Assembly: GCF_028372415.1 (NCBI RefSeq) | Contig: NC_092875.1 | Span: 412,185,239 to 412,249,238 of the forward strand | Length of the DNA: 64,000 nt | From: Notamacropus eugenii | Lineage: Eukaryota > Chordata > Mammalia > Diprotodontia > Macropodidae | Direction of reading: 5' to 3' | Shown: positions 35,216 to 47,387 of the stretch, one piece after another | How the letters are laid out: the number at the start of each line of letters is the position of its first letter | How positions within the stretch are numbered: position 1 is the stretch's first letter | Notes under the pieces: generated by a model | What the model was told of the DNA's origin: nothing | Databases searched by the model: none | What the model saw: only the letters and a program-made list of their open reading frames with translations | Position numbers and translations under genes: made by a program

Positions 35216-35524
35216 CTCCACTCCACCCACTCTTCTCCCCTTCCTCTCCCTTCCCTGAACCTTCAGTCTACTGTACTGTGAAGCTTAGACACCATGGGGC
35301 CCTTGCTCCCTGCCTAAAGGCTCTCTTCTGGACCCTCCTGGCTTCAGAGTGATTATTAATAGTAACTGTTGCTGTTTCCATCCCAGTCTGAGGTCTTTCT
35401 TTTCTTTGCCTCATTAAAGGTACCATTTCCTGGCTACTACTTAAACAGACCTATTCAATGTATGGGTGTTACCTCACCCTAAGTCAGTACCTGCATAGAC
35501 CTTGGCCTAAAGAAGCCAAAGTCT
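35216..35524. other. Unassigned; possibly repeat-derived
   Basis: GC-richer stretch ('ttaaacagacctattcaatg' and similar) of a kind I associate with repeats but cannot name. Confidence 0.25.
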
Positions 35525-35690
35525 CCCAGTGTATCCTGGGTCATCTCCAGTCATCTGGAGGAGAAGTGAGGTTGGTGACCTACAGAGCCCTCCCTCACTA
35601 AAAACAAAGTCAAGTACAAGTCATGTCCTCATTTCTCTAATGGCATGGTCTTCTCTGACAACAAAGGATGAACACAACTCACAAGAGCTA
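35525..35690 (+). repeat. tRNA-headed SINE, 3' part
   Basis: 'gggtcatctccagtcatctg', 'agccctccctcactaaaaac', 'catggtcttctctgacaaca', tail 'aaggatgaacacaact'. Confidence 0.85.
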
Positions 35691-37434
35691 TTACTTACTA
35701 AACATTTGGACAAGCAAAGCTTACAAAGAAACTGGTCTGACTTGTGAGGATACACAGCATCAAGCAGATAGGATCCCTGGAGTCAAAATCAAGATATCCA
35801 AGAATGTGATTCCTGGTTAGAGAATCTCTCCAGAACTTTGAAAGCTCAAGGACTCTCTGTAGATATGAAGGGCCCAAACATTATCCTACCAAATCCTTCA
35901 CAGTGTGACTCAGTCTACCTTCCCAATACTCATCCGTTTTGCATGTACAGATTGAGGCCCCAGGACTCAGGACTCTAATATGCACATGCAGGCAATCCTA
36001 ATAGTAATAGTAATAAATAGTAATAAAAGTAAGAACAGTAAAAACAACAATTACATTTCCTTTCTGGATTTGACCTGAACCCAAGAGAATGTATGAGATT
36101 GGAAGGGCAGAGAGAAAAGCATTTTTTTTTTTTATGGTTAGAATATAAACAAGCTTGGTGAAGAAGATATTCACAGGAGGAAAATTCACATTCCTATTCC
36201 TCTGGGTTTTAGGAAACACTTTTTTCATAACGACCTTGTGAGATTGAAAGAGGATATGTGAATTATCAAAGGTCTCATTGATGCTAAATATGTAATCAGA
36301 CTCTTTCCACTATGGCACTATTCATTTAGTTAATTGAGCAATACACACTCACACACAGCATAAAAATATAATACATACATATGTATACATATATGTGTGT
36401 ATATATACTCACATATATACATATATACTCAAACAAATTCACATAAAGGAACATAAATTCATATTATGCAAATTAAACTTTATGTAAAGAATTCTGAAAG
36501 AAATCCACATTATTTTTTTTAAAAAATCTTACATTAACTTGATGGTACAGTGCTATGCTCTCTCTCTTGCTGGCTCCTTTCTCTCAGCTCAGGGGCTTCC
36601 CACCCCCCCCCCCTTCCCAGCTCTATTCTCTCCCTCCTCACTCCCCCCCCCCAAAAAAAAACCTCTAAGTGAAAACAGAACTGACTGTAACCACAAGGAT
36701 TTAGGAGGGGGGGGGCAGTGTATCTTTAGACTTAGAGCTTGGAGAAAAGAGACCTTTGCCCTTCTCCACCCTCACTCCCCACCCTGCATCTGTCCCAGCT
36801 GGCATTGTGTTCTTGTCTACCTGCATGTACCTGACCCCCTCCCTTTTTTCCTTTCATTTCTGGTCTGACCTACATGGTTGGCCTTGTCCCATATGCTTCT
36901 CCTCTTTCTTTTGCTTCCCTGTACCCGGTCCCCAAGTATCCTTGAGTCATGTGCCAGTCTTCTTCTTCAATGGACTGACAGGTCCTCTTTCTGCCTCCCT
37001 CCCTCTCTTCCCCACACCCACTGGCAAATTCCCCTTACATAAAATTTGCTTTCCATAGAATAGTCCACTTGGGCAAATCAAGAACTATCTGTAAATACAT
37101 CTACACATATGTATGGATGTATATATGAAATCTTCCCCTATTTTTAATCTGAAATAGAAAAGAAACTTTATTTTGAAGAGGTGCCAGGAAAACGAGTTAA
37201 TCAGAGCTCTTCTGGACCAATTGCTTTGTGAGGTATTTTCTGCTTCATTGAGTCTTTAAATTATAATCACAAATAAATTAGCTAGAGAAAAGGTTTTAAT
37301 TAATTGGAAAATAATCTTTTAAAATATTTTGAACTCACTGTGAACAAGCTTTTCTTAACTGCTACCACGTTATTATAAGATAAAGCTTGTGCTTCTGTGA
37401 GATTTTACTCCTTTTTCTGATTTCAGATTTTTTT
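35691..37434. other. Unassigned; AT microsatellite and pyrimidine-rich island
   Basis: 36365-36425 is a TA/TACA low-complexity tract. 36540-37060 is C/T-rich with C11, C10-A9 and G9 homopolymers and contains spurious open frames of 100-109 codons, which are low-complexity (Pro/Ser/Phe) and unconvincing. No gene recognised. Confidence 0.35.
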
Positions 37435-37770
37435 TTCACATAATCACAAAACTGAAGAGTTATAACCTTAGCTATCTTCTAGTCTAATATGTATTCTAAA
37501 AGAATCCCACTATGATCTACTCAGAAAATTATCACCTAGTCTCTGCTTGAAGATCACCATGTCTGCAAGATAGCAATTAACTTTCTAGACTTAGAGATGC
37601 ATCATTTGCCACATCATAGTCATCCCCTTTCAGAATCTGTTCTTTTCTCCTGCTGGAGAAAAACAATCACTTTTTTCCAATATTTAATAATGTTTCCATA
37701 GGTCTAATTGATGAAACAAATGTCTTAGAAAACCCAACCTTGGTCTTATGGAAATATAATGCAACTCACT
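37435..37770 (-). repeat. L3/CR1 LINE 3' UTR, antisense
   Basis: 'cataatcacaaaactgaag', 'tagctatcttctagtctaat', 'tctctgcttgaagatcacca' match the antisense CR1/L3 3' UTR order. Degraded. Confidence 0.55.
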
Positions 37771-37776
37771 CAAGGT

Positions 37777-37925
37777 TGGGAAAACTCCAGGCTACATGTG
37801 GCTCTCTAGATCAAGTGCAGCCTTTTGACTGAATCTATACTTCACAGAATCAGTCAAAGGGTTGCACTTGAGGACCTAGAGAGCCACATGTGGCCAGAAG
37901 GCTGCAAGTTTCCTGAGTCCTATAC
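37777..37925. mobile_element. Palindromic non-autonomous DNA transposon (hAT-like)
   Basis: Two arms of about 44 bases (37790-37832 and 37850-37895) are near-perfect reverse complements around a 17-base loop; both carry CCACATGTGG/CTACATGTGG next to GGCTCTCTAG. This matches a widespread palindromic element of marsupial genomes. No transposase. Confidence 0.75.
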
Positions 37926-38744
37926 CAAAATCCAAAATTTTGAGACTGAAGACAGTGAGTGTAGGATGATAATAATAAGGCACAGATTGGATTTATATTC
38001 ATCTCCCATTTTCAGAAGGCCACTCCTTTGTTTGTTAACTTCCTTGCAAGCAAGAGTTGTTTCATGTATTGTATTTATATGAGCAGTGCCTAGCAGAGTG
38101 CCTTATCTTGAAGCAGGTGCTTAATAAATACTGGAATGATGGAAAGGTTCAATCTTTACCCATAGATACAGGTTTTTTCCAATAATCAGTTCTTTGGAAA
38201 CCCTTACATAAAACCATGGTAATATATTTTTTGAAAGATTGCTTAGAGATAGGCATGTGGGAAACAATAACAATGTAGTAACTCTGTTTTAAAGAATTTC
38301 CCTAAAGTAGACATGACATCAGTGAGTAGGACTTTCCCACACTGCTTTGATTCAGTGGAAATAGTTAGGGATATCAAATCACGTGTACTAGAGACCTTGT
38401 CAACCCTGAAGCTGCCTCTGTCCCTATGCACTATCAATGGGATAAAGATAAATGAGAGCATTCTTTACAAGACTCTCTAAAGGTGAATACTGGAAAGATT
38501 TTTTTAAAATGGAGAGGTCACATTATCGAAAATTTTCTCACTCATCATTAATCTCCTAGTTCTTTTCTTTAATATTTAAATCCTGAAGCTAAACCTTCTT
38601 GATTCAAAATTTCCACTGGTCTTGGGGGATTCTCCCTCACTAGGAAAGACTAATTTGCATCTTGCAAACAAGGAGGGTAGATATCAGGAAGTTTCTCCTC
38701 TACCCTCCATTTAAGAAGCAAAAGTCCTTGCAGCCATAGCATCA
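37926..38744. other. L2 sense end at 38020-38140, otherwise unassigned
   Basis: 38020-38140 contains 'gcagtgcctagcagagtgcc' and 'aggtgcttaataaatac' (L2 sense terminus). The remainder is not recognised. Confidence 0.45.
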
Positions 38745-38965
38745 TTTTCCACCCAACTGTCAAGTTTTCATCGCAGTCCCTTTATCATGCCCTCTCCTGT
38801 ACCCCATCCCTGTTTTTTAGCTTCTTTGTACATGTTTTCTTTCCCCATTAGATTGTGATCTCCTTAAGGACTGGAACTATTTTTTGACTTTCTTTTTACA
38901 CATAGCAGTTAACAGTGCTTGGCATATAGTAGGTGGTTAATAAATGTTTATTGATTTTTGATTAT
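38745..38965 (+). repeat. L2 LINE 3' end, sense
   Basis: 'ccccattagattgtgatctc', 'cttaaggactggaac', 'gtgcttggcatatagtaggt', 'taataaatgtttattgattt'. Confidence 0.85.
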
Positions 38966-40100
38966 TTACATTGATGAGTTCCATTTAACTTAGAACTCAT
39001 AATTTTCTATATTGTCCCTATAGCTCTACAAAATGTGAATGGAATCAATCTAATATGGCAGGGGGAAAAATTGAACATCATCTTGGTTTTTAATCAGTCT
39101 TCATCCTGTAGGAAGGACCCCTGATTCAGTATCACACAGTTTTAAATATGGTATGACAATTACACCCTGAAGCTGGTTAATTGCATACTGGGAATAAGAG
39201 ATGCTCCAGTCTTCATTTATAGGCCAAAGGCAATTTATGTGCTAATATATTCATTTTTCATTAGGCCCACTTCAGAATAGTTTTAATATAACCCCCCACT
39301 ACATAAACTACAGCGTCTAAGAAAAGAATTGCTCTTTAGCTCTGAACTTCATCATCATTGTGTAATTTTTACATTTGTAATATCAAATCTCAGTGGATTC
39401 CCTGATGTAATGTGAGAGATTGACATTTGTAATATAATGACTACCTACCTGTGTTGCACTTTCCAAGAAGTTTCTACGAATTTGAGTAAATGGTCAAAGT
39501 GGGAAAAAAGAAAGAAAAGGAAACAATGTTTTTGTTTACAGGGGAGGATCATAGATTTTAAGCTGGAAAGGACTTGGGAGGTATAGAATTGGGACCCTAA
39601 ATGGAGACCCATTTAGTTTTTCCTTCTAATGAGATTGGTATCACTGCAAATGCCTGGGGGGTAGACTAGGTACAGCAAACATGCACAAACTATATGTAAC
39701 TGTTTCTCTGCAGGGAAAAATAAATGTTGTTCCTAAGAAGGACAATGGTAAGCCCTTTCTCATCCTAAAATACTTGAATCTAGAATGTTCTCATTATAAC
39801 TCAGTCCGATGTTCTATTAACCATAATCTCCTTTATAACTTAACTTTGCATTTCCTTCTCCTAGCATTGTACTACCCCCTACAGATGTTTCAATTCTGTA
39901 CCTTCTCTAATTGATTCTTAATCTCCCTAATCTAGTTGTAGGATCACAAATTGGCCACTCACACTCCATTTGGTGGAAAAACATGACTATCACATCTGGT
40001 GCCATGTCCATGATTCAGTTCTACCCTTTGTGTACACAACTGAAAAAAACTTCTCCGGATAAGCCATTTAAAACTAAACTCTTTGTAGAGAACACAAAGG
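38966..40100. other. Unique sequence with possible conserved block
   Basis: 38980-39470 is free of recognised repeats and rich in TAAT cores. 39545-39600 resembles a MIR-like fragment. No gene. Confidence 0.3.
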
Positions 40101-40109
40101 CTTCAGATG

Positions 40110-40230
40110 ACAGGTGAGTTCCATAGAGTTTAAGTGACTTGCCTAATGTCACAAAACTTGTTTATGATGGAGCAAAATTTTAAAGCTAAATCATCTTCCT
40201 CTAAATCCCATACCCTTTCTCCTGTATCAC
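40110..40230 (-). repeat. MIR-like fragment, antisense
   Basis: 'gagtttaagtgacttgccta', 'atgtcacaaaacttg', 'taaatcatcttcctctaaat'. Confidence 0.55.
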
Positions 40231-40929
40231 TCAATGCTAGAAGTAGAACCTAATTGGTCTTATCCTTAAATGTTTATCTATCATTTTTTCTAATGCCAGG
40301 TTTTTTCATTGCATCCAAATACACACACATCACATGTATTACATGTAAACAATGTTATCAAGGGATAATTAGGTGAGACATGCATGTTTAGTCATAATTG
40401 ATATTCTGTCAATAGTCTAGATAAGAATGCTCCAAGGGTTAATGCTTCCGTGTGGGGTAGAAAGCAAGGCTCACTCCATTAATCCAGTCAGCACAATGGA
40501 TTGGATTAGAGATGGGGCATCATAAATCACCCTGAAGTGCTGGGGGTAGGAGTAGCTAATTAATCAGCACTGTCATTCTGTTGGACTTACAGCTGCCTCA
40601 CTGTGTTTGGGATGGGGAATCCATGTATTTAACCCACATGCTCTTAAAAAGATTTCTAGGAAAGTTGTAAATTTCAACCAACTTATAGAATAAATCAACT
40701 AGTGATACATAACCATGTTTTTGAGAAGTGTCTGTGCCTTTTAATATGATATACATGCATTGTTTCATTTCTTTTCCCAACTCCCTCTTCCAAATCCCAT
40801 TTAATAGGTTATCCTTTCAAATGGACATTTCTAGGTTTATCCCATGTGGGAGAGGGAACAACATGGTCAAAAAAAAAGGTCATTTTACAAGATTTTCTTA
40901 CTTTGTAATAGTAAAAACACATTTTATAT
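40231..40929. other. Unassigned; candidate conserved block 40370-40620
   Basis: Unique sequence with several homeodomain-type TAATTA/TAATCC sites, including an inverted TTAATCCA...TGGATTA pair around 40480-40510. Confidence 0.3.
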
Positions 40930-41095
40930 AACATTATAAGGTTTCTAAACTGTTTGTGAGAGATAGTCAGTGTGAATATTATACCCTTTTTAGCAATAGG
41001 AAACTAAAGTTTAGTTCAGTAACTAGTCCATAGTTTTACAGATAGTAATTCTAGGAGTTGGGATTAAAATCTAACTTGTCCTTAAGTCTAACATT
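40930..41095 (-). repeat. MIR-like fragment, antisense
   Basis: 'gcaataggaaactaaagttt', 'agttcagtaactagtccata', 'gggattaaaatctaacttg'. Confidence 0.5.
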
Positions 41096-41824
41096 AAGTG
41101 GGACCAACAATGGAATTCAGATTTATTTGTGCATATCAATTACATGTGTTAATTGTGTCAGGTGACTGAATGGGAGCTGTATTTCATACAGTTGAGTTCT
41201 CCTTGTGTTCTGGTTCTCTTGTAATGTCATGATCTTGGAGAAGGATCATTCCAAAGTAAGTTGGAGTAAGGTAAGTGGTCATTCTAGTCTCCACAGCAGG
41301 TCACTGGGTCCACTTTTATATCTCCTGATTCAAAAGAAAAAAATCTCAGCCAATAATATTTACCATGGTTTCTCATGACAACAAAATGTCTCACTTTCTG
41401 ATGCTAATATTCATGTTATTACTCAAGCAATTGACTTTTAAGCCTTTTTTCTCATTTCTTTCCTCTCTATATTTAGATGAACTATTTAATTTTTTCTATA
41501 GTTTTCTTTCACTTTCTTCTCTCCATTTGTCCAATCCTGGTTGCTAAAATGGATGTGTCCCTTAGTGCCCATTTTGGGGGTTAAAATATTTTCCATTCTT
41601 CAAGACCTAAATCAATTGTTGAGTATTCTGTGAAGCATTCTCCTATCTCTTCCCTCCCCAGTCAGAAATTTTATCTCCTTCCAAGTTCACATAATACCTT
41701 ATTACTGATTCTTCTACGAAATTATCTGATTCTAAGTTGGGGTTTAATTTGGATCATAAAGTAATGAAAGTATAAATTGATTGGAATGTTCTGTCTTGTA
41801 TTAGACTATAATCTTGATGGAGAC
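41096..41824. other. Unassigned; weak L2 sense fragment 41580-41710
   Basis: 41580-41710 has L2-like sense words ('agtcagaaattttatctcct', 'tcacataataccttattac'). The rest is unassigned. Confidence 0.35.
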
Positions 41825-42035
41825 TGTAGTGGAAAAGGTCTTGGATTTGGAATCACTAAACTTAGGTTTGAGTTCCAACTTTGACACTAAACAATTTCAT
41901 GACCATGAGCAAAACATTTAATGTCTCTGGTTGTCAGATTTCCTTTCTGAAGAAAAGATAGGGAAGATAATTGATTAACAGCGTTGTTGTGAAGCAAGTT
42001 GCATACCTTAAAGGCCTATATCAACATTATTCAAT
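41825..42035 (+). repeat. MIR, sense
   Basis: 'ggtcttggatttggaatcac', 'ggtttgagttccaactttga', 'tgaccatgagcaaaacattt', 'gcataccttaaaggcc'. Confidence 0.75.
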
Positions 42036-42589
42036 TATTTTGTACATATTTCCTAAGTGTCATCTAAGAAACATGATTCTATTATTGCATAAAGAACATT
42101 ATTATTAAATTTGGTAATGGGAAACACATAACATGTGCTTATGTAAATTACATTCTTAATCCCATAATAAGGGAAAAAAGTTTGATCCTCTTCAAATCTT
42201 AGCATTTGGTTCTGTATAGAGTACTTGTAACAATACAATAGCAACTTTTTTAAAATAAGAGTGAGAATTCCTAATCAAAAGGAATGTTGTCACCCTCAAA
42301 ATAGTCACCTCAGTAGCCTGTCCTCTTATTCTAATAATATTGTAATTGTTCAAAATAATTTTCCAGACTATTGGAGTTGCATTTGGAGCCTATAATAAAT
42401 TATTTGGCTATCCTCAAAGATAGAAAATCTCCATCCATTGTGCTAGAATTTGATTTTTGGAAACAGCTAAAGTATTCAGAGTCAAATGGAATTTCTTTGT
42501 TTCCTTTTTTCAAGGTGCATAATCAAGGGGGAAATACATTTGCATATAGAAAAGAGATGTGAGTACAAAGTAATGCTACTGTTTTTCTA
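42036..42589. other. Unassigned sequence
   Basis: No gene or repeat recognised. Confidence 0.3.
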
Positions 42590-43430
42590 CTCTGGTTTAT
42601 AAGCTAGCTCAGAAGGTGATGATAAAAATAGCACACTAATACTGGAAGGAATGAGGGGAAATAGGGGCACTAATAAACTGTTAGTGAAGTTGTGAACTTG
42701 TCCACTCATTCTGGAGAATGAGTTACAAGTATACCCAAAGAGTATAAAACTGTGCATACCCCTTGACCCAGCAGTATCACTACTAGGTCTGTACCCCAAA
42801 GAGATTATAAAAAAAGGGGAAAGGACCTATATGTACAAAAATATTTGTAGTAGCCCTTCCTGTATGAGAAAGAACTGGAAATTGAGGAAATGCTGATCAG
42901 TTGGGAAATGGTTGGACAAGATGTGGCATATGATTGTGACAAGACTTTTATTGTGCTAAAAGAAATGAAGAGGGTAATTACTTTAGAGAAACATGGGATG
43001 ACATATATGAACTGATAAAAAGTGAAATGAGCAGTATCAGGAAATCATTGTTCATAGTAACAGCAATATTGTATTATGATCAACTTAGAAAGATTTAGTT
43101 GCTCTGATCAATACAATGATCTAAGACAATTCTAAAGGACTCGGTAAAAAAAATGGAATCTACCTCCAGAGAAAGAACTGATAAACTGTGAGTGCAAACT
43201 CTGGTGGAATTTTTTACTTTATATTCTTGCTTTTTTGTGATTATGGCTAATACAGACATATTTTTGCCTGATTTCACATGTATAATTGCTATCATCTTTT
43301 TTGCCTTTTCAGTTTAGTGAGGGAGAGCCAGGAGGGAGAGAATTAGGAACTAGAAAATATTTCAAAAGAGCTAAAAATAAATAAATAATGAATTTATTTT
43401 AAAAATAAAATGTATCCAATGGGAAAAAAG
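42590..43430 (+). repeat. L1 LINE 3' end, sense (5'-truncated)
   Basis: The ORF2 C-terminus is readable in pieces: LDPAVSLLGLYPKE (42764-42805), then 'ggaaatggttggacaagatg', 'agaaagaactgataaactg', and the purine-rich 3' UTR with 'gagggagagccaggaggg' and an A-rich tail (aaaaataaataaataatg). The frame has many stops. Confidence 0.85.
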
Positions 43431-43614
43431 AATGATTCTGATGATGACGGAAATGTGATGGCAAATGGTTAACCATTGGATTTCCAAAAATCCACACTGA
43501 AAATTTAACAGTTGACATTCAAGGGCTTGTTAGAGTTGACTCCAGCACTCGCTTGGTTGATGGAGAACTCATTGCCTGTAGCAGAGTATATTTAACTTTT
43601 GGATAGCCCTTCAG
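43431..43614 (-). repeat. Small L3 fragment, antisense, within unassigned sequence
   Basis: 43535-43614 carries 'gatggagaactcattgcctg' and 'taacttttggatagccct', a CR1/L3 antisense motif. The rest is not recognised. Confidence 0.5.
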
Positions 43615-43755
43615 AAAGTGAGTGTAAAATGGAGTAGTAATAGCACCTATTTCACAAAGCTTTTATGAAGAACAAATGAGATGATATTAACAAAATGCTT
43701 TGTGACCCTTGATATTCTATATAAATGTCAGTTACTATTATTATTCATTATTGTC
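43615..43755 (+). repeat. MIR 3' part, sense
   Basis: 'aaaatggagtagtaatagca', 'gaagaacaaatgagatgata', 'ttactattattattcattat'. Confidence 0.65.
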
Positions 43756-43769
43756 ATTATCATTATATT

Positions 43770-44345
43770 TTGGTGCTGACTGTATATAGAGCATAATGGT
43801 AAGTATTTCAGGAGATAAAAATATTAGGTGAAATAAGATTCTTTTCCTTAAGGAGCTTATAGTATAGTAGAGATTCAAGATAGAAACAAAAATAAACACA
43901 ATACGTGATAGTATCTGAAACGTATGTCAGAGAGTGGAACATAAATGATTATATGACATCTCAGGGGAGAGTCATTTCTAACTGAGGGATTTGGAAAGAC
44001 TTTATTGGGGCTGGAATTTGAGCTTTTAAAGGACAGGTAGGAATTTAACAGGTAAAGAAGGAAGAAGAAGGGGGCGGAGAAATAGCCCTCGAGGCAAAAG
44101 GAACAGAGTAAGCATAGCCACAACAGTGAAAGATTACAAGACTCCTTTTGAGAATTAGAGGGTAGTTCAGTTTGGATGAAGCATGGAGTACATGGAAGGA
44201 AGTTATGTGACATAAGGTTAGAGGGTGATAGTATGATGTTAGAATGTGGTGCCAGAATGTGGAGCATCTTCAATGATAAGCAAAGGAATTTAAACTTTAC
44301 TCAGAAGTCAATAGGAAGTCATTAAGTATTTTGATCATTAATAGA
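43770..44345 (-). repeat. L2 LINE, antisense
   Basis: 'tccttaaggagcttatagta', 'ctggaatttgagcttttaaa', 'gaatgtggagcatcttc'. Diverged but in the correct L2 order. Confidence 0.6.
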
Positions 44346-44384
44346 GCTATTCATATTTCACCACTGTAAGGAGTGAATTGAAAA

Positions 44385-44525
44385 GAAGGATGGACATGGA
44401 GCCATATAACTTGAATTCAAACCCTGTATCTACCACTTACCATCTTGTGACCCAAGTTGGCAATTCATTTAGCCTCCCTGAGCCTTAATTTCTCCATCTG
44501 AAAAAATTGAGACAATGATTTCCAA
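44385..44525 (+). repeat. MIR, sense
   Basis: 'gacatggagccatataac', 'ttgaattcaaaccctgtatc', 'taccacttaccatcttgtga', 'cctccctgagccttaatttc'. Confidence 0.75.
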
Positions 44526-45089
44526 GAACAGCTCAGAATCCATTCACTGTCTTGTTTTATATGACGTGTCTGTCTCCTCTCAATCCTCAAAAAAACTCAC
44601 CTAAAATACTCAAAGTTTTTCTCTATATTTTTAGACATAATGACTTAAATGAGGTTCATTTGCACTGGTCATCTGTTAATCCTTTCTTTCACTATATGAC
44701 CAGTTTACCTAATTATCTAATCAAATATCTCCTGGATGATATTGTATGCTGTATTTAGTCTGTATATATCCTATAGCTTACTATTCACCATATATATCTT
44801 CATCGTCTTTCAAGTGATTCACAATTTTAATTCTTTGAAATGTGACATTTTATGATTTCAGTCATAAAATATTATCAGAAAAAATAGTATTTTAGAAATG
44901 GGTTTTTGTTTAAAAGAGCAGTTTGGGATCATTGTGCATGCTATTTGACTTCCCCCAAATAATCTGGTCCACTTTCTTGTTGTTTAATTTAGGGACCATT
45001 GTACTCTCAATTATAATGTCTTTATAAAATATATTTACTGATGGAGTAGTTCAATGGACTGTACTTCCAAATGTAATGTCTTTTTTTGT
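44526..45089. other. Unassigned sequence
   Basis: AT-rich; no gene or repeat recognised. Confidence 0.3.
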
Positions 45090-47387
45090 TAATAATTAAT
45101 ATACTTGTTTTCAGTTTTTAACAAACACTTCCTTAAGTTTTAAATTTTTCTCCTCCTCCCTCCCTTCCCATGAAGACATGCAATCTTATATGGATTCTAT
45201 ACATACATTCTTATTAAACTCATTTTCGCATTATTCATATTCCATAGAAAAAATAAAATGAATGGGAGAAACCATGAGAAAAACCAAACTAAAACAAAAT
45301 AGAAAATAGTCTGCTTGATTCTGAGTTTTAACTCCAGTTTTTTCTCTGGATATGGATGGCATTTTGCATCAAAAGTTCTTTGGAAATGTTTTGGATTCTT
45401 GCATTGCTGTGAAGAGCTAAATCTATTACCAAGAGTCCTTGAACACTGTGACTGTTAATGTGTATGATGTTCTTCTGGTTCTGCTCACTTCACTAAGCAT
45501 CAGTTTATATAAATCTTTCAAGGTTTTTCTGAAGTCTGTCTGTTCATCATTTCTTATAGCACTATAGCATTCCATTATATTCATATACCACAGCTTGTTC
45601 AGACATTCCCCAATTGATGGGCATCCCCTCAATTTCCAGTTCTTGGCCACCACAAAAAGAGCTGCTATAAATATTTTTGTACTTATGGGTCCTTTTCCCA
45701 TTTTTATGATTACTTTGGGATACAGTCCTAGAAACGATATTGCTGGGTCAAAGGGTATTCATATTTTTATAGCCCTATGGGCATAATTCCAAATTGCTCT
45801 CCAGAATGGCTAGATCAGCTCAAAGCTCCACCAACAATGAATTAGTGTTCCAACTCTCCCAGATCTTCTCCAATATTCTCCCTGTTTGGGCATGTTGGCC
45901 AATCTGATAGGTATGATGTGGTACCTCAGAGTTGTTTGATTTGCAGCTCTCTAAACAATACTAATTTAGAGAGTTTTTTCATATGACTATATATAGCTTT
46001 AATTTCTTCCTCTGAAAACTGCCTGTTCATGTCCTTTGACCACTTATCAATTGGAGAATAACTTGTATTCTTGTACATTTGACTCAGTTCTCCATATATT
46101 TTAGAAATGAGACTTTTGTCACAGAAACTAGTTGTAATTTTTTTTTTTTTACCAGTTTTCGGCTTCCCTCCTAATCTTGGTTGCACTGACTTCACTTGTA
46201 CAAAAAATTTTCAATTTAATGTAATCAAAATTATCCATTTTGCATTTTATAATGTTCTTTATCTGTTGTTTGGTCATAAATTTTCCATAAATCTAACAAA
46301 TAAACTATTCCTTTCTCCCCCAATTTGTTTATAGTTTCAACCTTTATACCCAAATTGTGTACCTATTTGGACTTTATTCTGGTATATGGTGTCAGGAATT
46401 GGTCTACACCCAGTTTCTGCCACACTATTTTCCAATTTTCCCAGCAGTTTTTGTCAAACAGTGAGTTCCTATTCCAGAAGTTGGTATCTTGGGGTTTATC
46501 AAATAGTAGGCTGCTGTAATCATTGACTACTGATCTACTCATCTCTTTCTTAGCCAGTACCAAGTGGTTTTGATGATTGCTGCTTTATAATACAATTTGA
46601 GATCTGGTATGGCTAGACCACCTTCCCTAGTATTTCTTTTCATCAATTTCCTTGATATTCTGGACCTTTAATTCTTCCAGACAAATTTTGATATTATTTT
46701 TTCTATCTCCAGAAAATATTTTTGGTAGTTGAATTGGTATAACACTGAATAAGTAAATTAATTTAGGTAGAACTCTCATTTCTATTATATTAGCTCAGCC
46801 TACCCACAAGCAACTGATGTTTTTCCAATTATTTAGATCTGACTTTATTTATGAGAAAAATGTTTTGTAATTGTGTTCATAAAGTCCCTGGGTTTGTTTT
46901 GGTAGGTAGATTCCCAAATATTTTATAGTGTCTACCATAATTTTAAGTGGAATTTCTCTTTCTGTCTCTTGCTGTTGGACTTTGTGACTAATATATACAT
47001 AAATGTTAGTGATGTATGTGAGGTTGCCAAAATTGTTTATTATTTCAAGTAGTTTTTTACTTGATTCTCTAGGATTTTCTCAGTATATCATCATATCATC
47101 TGCAAAGAGTGATAACTTATTTTCTTCTTTGTCTATTCTAATTCCTTCAATATCTTTTTCTTCTTTTATTGCCAAAGCTAATATTTCTAATACCATATTG
47201 AAAAACAGTGGTTATAATGGACATCCTTGTTTCACCCCTGATCTTACTGGAAATGCGTGCCCAATATATATATATAATCCCTGCTGATGGTTTTAGGTAG
47301 ATATTACTTAGTATTTTGAGGAAGGCTCCATTTATTCCTATGCTCTCCAATGTTTTCAGTAGGAATGGGTGTTGTATTTTCTCAAAT
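45090..47387 (-). repeat. L1 LINE, antisense, truncated within the RT domain
   Basis: Minus strand: RT palm begins at KIQHPFLLKT (near 47380), then SIGINGAFLKIL, the catalytic FADD (47095-47106), thumb/connection text and the C-terminal IFIAALFVVAKNW ... CPSIGE ... LSEVSRTRRT, with a 3' UTR ending near 45090. The reading is broken by stops and frameshifts. The 5' end is truncated, as usual for L1. Confidence 0.88.

Noticed and set aside
36539..37058. Overlapping 109- and 100-codon plus-strand frames
   Set aside because: Pro/Ser/Phe-rich reading of a C/T-rich tract in two overlapping frames; no domain, no gene context.
43875..44273. 132-codon minus-strand frame
   Set aside because: It lies in an L2 but shows no recognisable L2 motif in this frame; hydrophobic, low-complexity reading.
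45595..47287. Several plus-strand frames (63-94 codons)
   Set aside because: Antisense shadows of the minus-strand L1 ORF2.
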